Of a stretch of DNA of 32,464 bases, positions 12,601-20,304 are shown one piece after another (position 1 is the stretch's first letter; each line of letters begins with the position of its first letter). Under the pieces are notes generated by a model. It was not told the origin of the DNA. It was given only the letters and a program-made list of their open reading frames with translations, and searched no databases. The translations under genes were made by a program, and so were the position numbers. This DNA comes from Micractinium sp. NFX-FRZ. Its lineage: Eukaryota > Chlorophyta > Trebouxiophyceae > Chlorellales > Chlorellaceae. The stretch lies in the NCBI GenBank assembly GCA_029339195.1, contig JAPTJF010000588.1, positions 1 to 32,464 of the forward strand. Direction: 5' to 3'.

Positions 12601-13927
12601 CGCACCAGGTCCCGGCATGCCTCAAAGTGCAGCTGCTCTTCCAGCTCCACCTCCCGGGCGGAGCGCTGGCGGTGGCGCCACACGCTGCATCGCAGGCACA
12701 CAGGGTGGGGCCCGGGAGGGGCGGGCAGGTGGCCAGGTGAGCGCCGGGAAAGCCAAGCCTGTGCCGGAACGGGCACGCTTGTGGGTATACTCGAAAGGCA
12801 TAATCTGAAGGATGCTACGCTCAGTCATACATGCATGGAATAGGCTTGGCAGCAGGCACGACACGCCAGCCCAGTGCCAGCCAGGCTGGCAGCCACACTC
12901 GCCAGCCGGACAGGCAGCAGTTGCCCAGCCATCCACCCACCCAACCACCCACCGTGGATCGGGCTCGACATACAAGTCCAGAAGGGAGCGCACGTCATAG
13001 CGATCAATGAGCACCTAGAGAGGCGGTATCGACAGGATTGCAGAGGTGCGAAGCAGGGGAGTGAGACGCGGGGAGAACGCGCATCATAGCGGTCATGGGC
13101 ATCTGTGCATGCAGCCAGTGGGGGCGGTCACATGAACCAACACAGCCCAACATACAGTCCCCAGCACAGCTAAGAACAAGGCAGCACGCCACAGCAAAGC
13201 ACAGCACATACCACAACAGGCAGGCAGGCAGGCAGGCAGTTGAGAGGACCCACCGCACTGTCTGGCTTACCCTGGAAGGCTTCAGCGAGCTCTGCCTCGA
13301 CAGCAGCGACTGCTGCGACTGCTGCGACTGCTGCTGTCGAGGCAGAGCTCGCTGCAGCATTCCAGGGTAAGCCAGACAGTGCTGTGGGTCCTCTCAACTG
13401 CTGCTGCTGGCTTGCACCCAGCAAAGCTCTTATTGCCCCACCTCGCTCCCCCTCCCTCGCCCACCCTCCAAGTGCACACGCTAGCACCCACCCACCTCGG
13501 GGTGCGCCGCCCACGGCACCAGACCCTCGTGCGGGCTGTGCTGCTGCGCATACGCGATTGCATCGTTGCGCACCAGCCGCGCTGCCCGCCCATCCAGGCG
13601 CAGCAGGTGCAGCGGCTGGTCTGCCTGCGCCTCCTCCATCTCCCTCTTGGCCTCGTTGCGGGCCTTGTTCACCAGGCTGCGCTCCTTGATCCCCTTGACT
13701 GCAGCACGCTGCTCGTCTGCGGGAGGGCAGGCGGGTGGGATTGGCGGCGGGGTGGATGGGTGGTGGTCGATGGGCAGGCGGACGATGGGCAGGCGGGCGC
13801 CGGCTGCCCACCGCTCCTGCTCACTGCACCCACCGCTCCTGCTCACTGCCCCAGGACATCCCCCATGCCCGCCGTCCTCACCATAGAACTTGCTCATGGC
13901 GCCCTTGAAGCTCTTGAGCCCGCTCAT
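9641..13927 (-). CDS. CLASRP/SWAP-type splicing regulator with RS domain, nine exons
   Basis: Minus-strand exons: 13927-13882, 13716-13496, 13014-12953, 12684-12578, 12235-11942, 11745-11430, 11004-10614, 10342-10187 and 9979-9641. Phases close to 643 residues. The N-terminal 110 residues match the DRY_EERY region of the CLK4-associating SR protein family (SWAP-like). The key parts are LHLLRLDGRAARLV, then GLVPW, then IDRYDVRSLLD at about residues 91-101, the DRY motif. Residues about 145-243 are Ala/Gly-rich and end in an acidic EEEEEESDDED run. Next come EDFSSMLRWAMKEE and a basic stretch. The C-terminal exon is an arginine-rich region, then an RS domain with long RS repeats and RERDR-type runs. 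Family members are nuclear and bind or regulate splicing factors; that role is inferred here. The start is the first ATG before KSFKGAMSKFYG. Intron 2 (13495-13015) contains a long hairpin. Introns next to exons 3 and 8 contain decayed copies of those exons' edges. Divergent from the MATE gene. Confidence 0.85.
10391..10463 (-). repeat. Decayed copy of CLASRP exon 8 start and acceptor
   Basis: The stretch from CCCTTGTTCACAGCGCG (10394) to GTCTTGCAT (10460) parallels exon 8, CCCTTGTCCACAGCTCG (10275) to GTCCTGCAG (10348). The offset is 112-119 bases. Translated on the minus strand the copy reads VVKRAVNKG against the real VVRAVDKGK. At the matching position the minus-strand acceptor CTGCAGGAC has become ATGCAAGAC, so its AG is shifted or lost. 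Confidence 0.8.
13071..13112 (-). repeat. Decayed copy of CLASRP exon 3 start
   Basis: CGCGCATCATAGCGGTCATG at 13079-13098 echoes CGCACGTCATAGCGATCAAT at 12990-13009, the 5' part of exon 3 that encodes the IDRYDVR motif, with an offset of 89 bases. The acceptor equivalent (real: minus-strand CTCTAG) is not preserved. Confidence 0.65.
13217..13239. repeat. CAGG microsatellite next to the hairpin
   Basis: About five and a half copies of CAGG directly abut the outer end of the 13237-13400 inverted repeat. Confidence 0.9.
13237..13400 (-). ncRNA. 164-base intronic hairpin, candidate small-RNA precursor
   Basis: The 70 bases at 13237-13306 are the reverse complement of 13331-13400 with only three mismatches. 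The 24-base loop (13307-13330) is made of CGACTGCTG repeats. It lies inside intron 2 of the minus-strand CLASRP-like gene, so the intron transcript would fold into a very stable stem. Each arm read from its base outwards looks like an exon end with a donor: a GTCGAGGCAGAGCTC stretch, then TTCCAGG, then GTAAGCC. The arms may therefore be an inverted duplication of an exon end from some other gene. Algal microRNA precursors are often long intronic hairpins, and young ones can arise by inverted duplication. Whether small RNAs are produced is not visible here; a foldback element with no function is the main alternative. Confidence 0.6.
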
Positions 13928-14605
13928 GGCTGCGGGCTGCTGCTGGCGCAAAGGAGAGGGCCTCTCTCTGCTGGGGCGCCACCTCTGCGCAGGCAGCGGC
14001 GGCAACGGCAGGCGGCGGCACTGTCAGGGTTCCGGTGCTGTTTGGCAGTGCCCTGCCGGCACAATGCATCTGTGCTTGCCACTCCCCTGCGCAATACAGC
14101 GTGTCCCAAGCTGCAACCCGCACGGAGCAGAGCAGGGGCTTCGCTGCTTGCCGGTTGGAGGCGTGGTGTTGTTTACGAGCTCGTCACGATCTCTGTAGAC
14201 GATGACGAGGCTGTGAAAATACAGGGGCCAGTCGTGAGCGCTTGCAGCAAGAGCGCCATGTCCGGCCTGCCGCTGCAGGCTCCCCTGGTGCTCCAAAACT
14301 GCAGGGCCCAATCCACAGAGCAATATTGGCACAATACACAGGCTGAAGGCAGAGCGAAGGTGGGCGCATGGGCAAGAGCGCATCAGCACGTTTCCAAGCG
14401 CTTGCAGCACTTCAGAGCGCGGTCGGGCTCAAACCCACATCGATCAGGGCTTGCTCCACTCCCACCCAGGCCTCCTGTCCCTCCCGCTGCCCTTTGGTGA
14501 TCCCCTTGAAAAGTCGTGTAGCTGGCCCCTCCCTTCTGGGTCGGCTGCAGGGCAGTGATCGCAGCCTGACCGCCGTGCGGCAGCACCGGCAAAGCACTCA
14601 GAGCC
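13928..14605. promoter_or_regulatory. Divergent spacer between CLASRP-like gene and MATE gene
   Basis: This 678-base stretch must hold the 5'UTRs and promoters of two genes that point away from each other. I see no clear TATA box and no protein-like frame that fits either gene. No other element recognised. Confidence 0.5.
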
Positions 14606-17600
14606 ATGCGACAGGCAGCTATGCCGGTGGCGGCAGTGCCGCTGCCCACGCGCGCCCTGGGCGCCGCCAGCACAAGCTACCAGCCTCTGCCGCCGCAATT
14701 GAGACACCAGCGGCGTTGGCCTTGCCGGCAGGCAGCAGCGCACAGTCTCAATAGCCTTACAGTTATGGCGAACAGCAGCAACGTGCAGCAGCAGCAACCG
14801 GCAGCGGGCGGCGGCGGCGGTGGCAGCAGCGGTTGGCTAGGCGGCGCCGCCCCCACCGCATCGCTTCTACGCCGTCGCGCGCTGGGAAGCAGCAGCCTGC
14901 AGCGGCGGCGGCAGCCGCTGTCTGCGGCGCCGCCCCCGCAGCGGGCTGCCGACATGGTGCGGGGGCTGGCAGCTGATGACGGGGACGGTGACGGTGCAGC
15001 TGTGCCAGCGGAACTGGAAGCCACGGCACGTGCCACCTGGCGCCAGCTTACCAGTCCGTACGACACCGAAATCTTCCTGCTCGCTGTCCCCGCGCTCTTC
15101 AGGTGTGTGCATGTGCGCATCTGCATGCAGGGCAGCTGTGTGGTGCGGGGACCCTGCTGCAGGAAGGGGTGGGCTGGGTGACAGCTGGGGGCGCCACCCC
15201 ACTCCCTCCCTTGCTCACCCCTTTGGTCTGTGCCCTCATCGGTTGCCCTGAAGCACCTCTTACTCCCTCCATCTGCAATGCAATTCTGGACCCATGTGTA
15301 TGGCCCACCGCTTCCCGCCTCGTGCGCCCTTCTTTGCATCCCCCATTGCTTGCAGCTTTCTTTCGGACCCCATCATAAACTTGGTGCCCACCGCCGTTCG
15401 TATTGGCCCCCTCTTCTCTTGTTCACCCTCAACTCCGTTCCATCTTGCCGCAGTGTTTTGTTGGACCCCATCATGGGCATGGTGTCCACCGCCATCATCG
15501 GCAGCAGGCTGGGCACTGCGCCTCTGGCGGCGGTGGGCCTCGTCACCATCTGCTTCAACTTCTCAAAGTGAGGCTGGGCCTTGTTTCTGTGCCACTCACA
15601 GTGTCTTGGCAGGGGCGTGAAGGGTGGTAGCGGGGGGGGGGGGGTTCAAGCGCCGGTTTGTAGGTGGTTGCAGGCATGTGCTTCAACATCTCACGTTGCC
15701 ACCTCAAAGTGATGCGGGATGCCGGCGGTCGGGAGGGGATGCGAGCAAGGGGGTTGGGACTCGAATGCCTCGCCGAGTCTTGCACATACGGAGACCGACC
15801 TACTCTCCCCTCCTCCTCCTGGTCCCCAGTTTCATTTGGAACTTCCTGCTCTACACGACCACCCCGCGCATCGCGGCTGCGGCGGCACGCAAGGATGATG
15901 CAGCGGTGTCGCAGATTGCGGCGCAGGTGCGGGTTGGGGTGTGGTGTGGTGGGGGGCCGATAACGTTGTGCTCCCCTCACAACTGGCAGGCTTTGGTGGA
16001 GGGGAAGGGGTGACCAGGAACCGCCTGATGAGGCATGGGTGTCCCAAGTTGCAGTGCAGAATGGCACGAGGCATGTGAGTGGTGTGGCCAGGGTGGGAGA
16101 ATGGCCAGCCCATGATCAGGGCCTGCTGTGGTCCCCCCATGCTCCCCCACACGTCCTCGCCCCGCCCCTGGCGTGCAGGGCCTGTGGCTGGCCGCCGCCA
16201 TTGGGCTGACCATGAGCGCCCTGCTGTGGACGCAATGCCCCGTCATCTTTGCCGCCATGGGCGCGGCCCCCGAGGTCGTGGCCCCCGCCGTCGCCTACAT
16301 GCGCGCCCGCTGCCTCGCCTCCCCAGCCATCCTCATGTACTATGTGCTGTCGGGCACCTTCCGAGGGTTCAAGGACACACGGTGAGCGGGCTGGGCAACA
16401 GGGTTGTGACACCACAGTGGGTGGGCTGGGGGAAAGGTGGAGGCCCAGTGGGTGGCCCGGGGCAAGCAACAGGTGGGGATTGTCAAAGTGCGGGAAGAGG
16501 AGTAGTGGCCGGCCGTCCCGTCGGGCCACCTTCCGGGGACCACACCGGCGCCATGTGTTCGGGTGTGTGTGCTCTCGGGAGTGGCAAGGGGAAGGGTGCC
16601 TCCCTGTGCGCTGCCTTCCCACACCCTGTCCTGGCCAGGGCACCTCGCTACCTGCTGGCAACCTTGGCACCGTCCTGCACCTTGGACGTCATCGTTCAAC
16701 CTTCTGACAGCTGGCGTTTGCCCGTTCCCTCCGCAGGACGCCCCTGGCTGCCGGCATTTTTGGCAACGTGCTGCACCTGGGCCTGATCCTGGGCCTTGTG
16801 TTTGGCCTGGGCTGGGGCGTGGCGGGCGCCGGCCTGGCCACCTCCCTCTCCCACTGGGCTGCCGTCGGCTTCCTGCTGGCAACCGTGCTGGGCCGCGGGT
16901 ACATGCGGTGAGAGCGGGGCTGCGCTGAGCTGCGCTGAGTGTTGGTGTTGGGTTGCAGTAGCAGCGGATTGCTGGGCCAGCGTGCAGGGCAGGCAGGGCG
17001 CACGGTGCAGGTGCCAGCACAGCCTTGGAGAATGTCTTGCGACATGACCGCGAGCATGCCTCGGGTGCCAGCCATGTAGGCAGGTAGGCATGTGCTGGCC
17101 GCCACTGCACTGGCATGTGCTGCGCCGCACGCTTCCCCACACCGTGCCTCGCCCTGCCCCGCCCTCCCCGTTGCCCTCCACCGGCACGCCTGCTGACCTG
17201 GCGCGGCCGCCACACCCGGCAACTGCCGCGTTCTCATGTATGCTTGTGCTGATCCCTTACCAATGAAACTGCCTTCCCCCCGCCCCACGTGGCAGGCCTG
17301 CTGACCTGGCGCGGCCACCCCGCTGGAGCGACATCGTGCCCCTGCTGCGCAACGGCCTGCTCCTCTCCACCCGCTCCCTCCTCGCCATGGGCTCCCTCAT
17401 GTGGGCCACCCGCCTGATCGCCGGGTTCGGAGCCGTGGGGCTGGCAGGTGCGCTGCCACTACGGCCGCTGCCGCTGCTGGTGGGTGCATGGCACTGGGGC
17501 GAGGCGGGGTTCAAGAGAGGGCAGGCATGGGGGCAGGGCACCACTGCACCTACGCAGCCGTGGTGCCCTGCCCTTCAGCCCTGAGTTGTCACGAATGCCT

Positions 17601-19256
17601 GTCTGTCCTTCCCAACAGCGCATGACATCCCGCCCCTGCAGACCTTTACTGAATCCTTCTACTAATTTCTTTTCTGTCTGCTCCCCTCTGCCTGCAGCCC
17701 ACGAGATCCTGCGCCAGATCTGGGTGTTCAGCAACCAGGCCTTCACCTCGCTGGACATCGCCACGCAGGCAGGTCGTGCACAGCAGGGCAGCACACCACA
17801 GCATGCTGCACAGCGTAGAGCAGCACAGGGAGACCAGCCAGCCTGCCTGCCTGCCTGGCACCCGCGTTCATTCCAACTTTCCCCTGCCTGTGTGGCCTTC
17901 CACTCCCTGCCCAAGGCCCCTGTTGCCCGGCACTGCTGCCAAGCCTCACTCCCTTCTCCCCCCTCTTCCTGCTTGCTTTCCTCCCCCCCTTCCACCCCAC
18001 ACACAGAGCCTGGTGGCCTTCCACATCGGCAAGGACGACCGGCGCGCGGCAGCAGCCGTCTTCCGGCGCACCCTCAGCCTGGCGGTGTTTGCGGGGGTGG
18101 CCATCATGGGTGGCCTGCTGGCTGCGCGCCACGGCCTGCCCGCTGTGTTCACTCAGGACGCGGCCGTCATCCGCGAGGTGGCGCTGGTGAGGATGCGGGA
18201 TGGGAGGTGGGGGCTGCACTGCTGGGGCTTACGCGGGACGGGGCTCTGCAGTGGGAAAGCATGCCCCGTCATGCCCCTCCAAGTGCTGCCCCTGATAGGT
18301 CAGCTGGTCCTCCCTCTGCCTCCAACCCGGTTGAGCCGTGTGCTGCCCTTGACCATGCAACTCGCACCCCTCCTTGGTGCCCGCTGCCTGTACGCTTGGC
18401 GGCGTGCTGCCGTCCCTTGCCGTCCCTCACTTGTCCTACCGTCTCCTACGCGCCGTGCTTTCCTCGCTTCCTTCCGCAGGTGCTGCCGCTGATTGCCGTC
18501 TTCATGCCCTTTGACGCCGCCGCCTCAGTGATGGACGGCGTGCTGCTGGGCAGCCAGGAGGCGGGGTGGATGAGCCAGACGATGGTGGTCACTGCCGCCT
18601 GCTGCGCCGTCGGCCTGCTGCTCTCCCAGCGCCTGGGCTGGCCCATCACGCTCATCTGGTTTGTCATCAAGGTGGGTGCGCGGGCGGCAGCAGAATGACT
18701 CGCTTAATAAGCATTTCATAACATGCAAGTGGGCATTGCTGGTGGTCTGCACCAGCCATCTGGTTTGTCATCAAGCAAGGGGGCGCGGGCAGCAGAGGTA
18801 CCAACACAAGTGGACATCAGTGCTTGCCCCTGTCCCAGCCATCACATTGCGGTGCTCCGCTGTCACAGCTGTGCTGTGCTGTGCTGTGCTGTGCTGTGTT
18901 GGTTGTGTGTGCAGGCGTGTCCCGCTCACGCGCTTTGTTCCTGAAGGCGGGTTGGTTGTGGTTGATGGGGAGGCTGTGCTGTGCGCCTTTGTTTTGATTT
19001 GAGTGGGCCTTGCTCCAGTTCCGAGGTGGGGAGGCAGACCGGCAGGGCGGAGCCCCCCGCTGCCCCTGCTGTCCGCGCTGTCCAACCTTATCACCCTGCC
19101 CCCGTGCCTGCCGCTCCCTCCCGCCTCCCGCTGCCGCAGTTCCTCACTGTGGGCCGCCTGATTGGCAACACGTGGCGCCTGTGGTCACGCAGCGGGCCCT
19201 TGGCAGGGGAGCTGCGCGGCAACGGCCCCGCTGCAGCACCCACAAAGGCGTCCTGA
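14606..19256 (+). CDS. MATE family transporter, DinF-like, probably plastid, ten exons
   Basis: MATE proteins export organic compounds in exchange for H+ or Na+; DinF-like members of plants sit in plastid or other membranes. Exons: 14606-15102, 15454-15567, 15830-15926, 16179-16381, 16737-16907, 17296-17447, 17698-17768, 18007-18186, 18480-18671 and 19140-19256; phases close to 597 residues. Residues 1-150 are a long Gln/Gly/Arg-rich extension with few acidic residues at first, consistent with a transit peptide. The membrane core follows: IFLLAVPALF, LDPIMGMVSTAIIGSRLG and APLAAVGLVTICFN in the first helices, YYVLSGTFRGFKDTRTPLAA in the middle (a family signature), GNVLHLGLILGLVFGLGWGV, then SLVAFHIGKDD and MDGVLLGSQEAGW in the second half. 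Substrate cannot be read from sequence. Intron 7 (17769-18006) begins with GC (CAG|GCAGGT); no GT donor keeps the frame. Introns 1, 2, 5, 8 and 9 hold copies of exon edges. The start is the first ATG of the open frame, with a second at 14621. Confidence 0.9.
15351..15413 (+). repeat. Decayed copy of MATE exon 2 with acceptor
   Basis: TTGCAG at 15350-15355 is followed by a stretch sharing GGACCCCATCAT (15365-15376), TTGGTG/ATGGTG and CCACCGCC with exon 2, 98 bases downstream. Translated in the exon phase it reads DPIINLVPTAV against the real DPIMGMVSTAI. It keeps an AG acceptor but I see no donor after it, so it looks like a relic, or at most a cryptic exon. Confidence 0.8.
15672..15716 (+). 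repeat. Copy of MATE exon 2 end and donor
   Basis: TGTGCTTCAACATCTCA at 15677-15693, then CTCAAAGTGATGCGGG at 15703-15718, repeats the exon 2 end (CTGCTTCAACTTCTCAAAGTGAGG, 15550-15573). An insertion of about 15 bases splits the copy. A GT remains at the donor position. A run of 13 G (15632-15644) lies between the two copies. Confidence 0.6.
17181..17216 (+). repeat. Copy of MATE exon 6 start with broken acceptor
   Basis: GGCACGCCTGCTGACCTGGC at 17183-17202, continuing GCGGCC, matches the exon 6 boundary GGCAGGCCTGCTGACCTGGC at 17291 with an offset of 108 bases. The first 25 or so bases differ at a single site, exactly the G of the acceptor AG (CAC instead of CAG). Confidence 0.92.
18277..18303 (+). 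repeat. Copy of MATE exon 9 start with broken acceptor
   Basis: CCAAGTGCTGCCCCTGAT at 18279-18296 resembles the boundary GCAGGTGCTGCCGCTGAT at 18476-18493, 197 bases downstream. The acceptor CAG reads CAA here. The match is short, so it is less certain than the exon 6 case. Confidence 0.6.
18754..18800 (+). repeat. Copy of MATE exon 9 end with broken donor
   Basis: CATCTGGTTTGTCATCAAG at 18757-18775 is identical to the end of exon 9 (18653-18671), offset 104 bases. Downstream, GCGCGGGCAGCAG also matches the start of intron 9. Only the donor region differs: GGTGGGT in the real copy, GCAAGGG here. Confidence 0.92.
18868..18898. repeat. GTGCT pentamer microsatellite in MATE intron 9
   Basis: Five to six copies of GTGCT in a row, in the last intron of the MATE gene. 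No function inferred. Confidence 0.9.
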
Positions 19257-20304
19257 GCCGCGCAGGCAGCACCACGGCTCCCACACAACACTCTTGTGTG
19301 CCACTATCTGCTTGGACGGTGCTGCTAGGCGGTGGGAGGGCCGGCGCAGCCCGGCCCGGCCCGGCCCGGCCTGGCGGTGTCATGGCCCGCCGCTGACGGG
19401 CTCTCCCGGGGCCTTGAGCACCCCCACGATCCACGCAGCCTGCGCCCTTCACTTTCATGCGTTCAAAAGCCCCCTGGCATTCCTGGAATTTATCTTCTAC
19501 TACCCGACCACAGCAACGTTTTTTCTACCTAACCCCAACCCAATGAAACGTCTCGCATCTCATCTGATCCACTCTGATGTACCTTGCTCCCTGTGTTGAA
19601 CCCGCCTGGGCCGGCTGTGCGTCCCACTCAAGCAGCCAGCCTTGTGCCCAGCACCTCCTGCCCCTTGTGTTCCCCATCTTTTTTTGTTCTTTTTGCTTGG
19701 GAGCTGCTTTTTGGGTGTGCAGCCCTCGTTACCAAATCCCGTTGCTGCCCTCCTCTCCAAGTCTGTAACCGTTAGTTAACTCTAGTGCCTGGCCGCCATT
19801 ATAACCCCAGGCGGGCAGCCCGTGGGCCGTAATGAGGAGAGTGGCAGTGGTTGCTGGCTTGCACCAGCATCAGCGGTGCACCAAAATTCGACAATGGCCA
19901 TGTGTGCTCACGGAATTGTAGCCCAGTTGCCAAAGTGCTGTAATTGTACTTGAAGCCTGGGCGCTGCCATTTCTTCAATTGGGCCCAGCCAGGTCTTGCT
20001 GGCCTAGGAGCGGCTGACGAAACTGGCTGGGGAGGGCCTGGCAGTGACCTTGCAGCGGCGCCTGCCCACACTGCCTTCTTCTGCCCGGCCCCCTGGCATT
20101 TTGCCCCCCAGCATTCTGCCGACCTCTGATATCTTTTCCAGGCTGCCAACACGACTGGCAGATGTGCTACTCGGAAACAAGCCAGGGGGACCCCTGCCGC
20201 CTCATCCGCCTGCCTCCCGCCGACCCTCGGTGAGCGTCCAGCGTGCAGCGCAGCACCCACCTCCCAGCTCGCCCACGGCTGACCTCTGACGTGTGCTCAT
20301 AGGT
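19257..20304. other. MATE 3'UTR and promoter side of the DUF789 gene
   Basis: The first half should be the MATE 3'UTR; it includes a CCCGG-repeat patch near 19349-19370. The second half should contain the promoter of the next gene. At 20142-20229 there is an exon-like piece with a good acceptor (CTTTTCCAG) and donor (CCTCG|GTGAGC). Its phases do not fit the chosen model cleanly, but it could be an upstream exon, possibly with an ATG at 20162. Confidence 0.5.
19764..19768 (+). terminator. Poly(A) signal TGTAA of the MATE gene
   Basis: TGTAA about 510 bases after the MATE stop codon. A second TGTAA occurs at 19939-19943. Either could serve; the first is preferred by position. Confidence 0.55.

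Noticed and set aside
12780..12835. Minus-strand stretch reading MPFEYTHKRARS in CLASRP intron 3, looking briefly like an exon
   Set aside because: No fitting donor and acceptor phases, and the family has nothing similar between the DRY motif and the next segment.
17611..17645. Possible weak echo of MATE exon 7 start (ACAG then CATGACATCC)
   Set aside because: Only about 12 of 16 positions agree; too short and diverged to count beside the clear cases.
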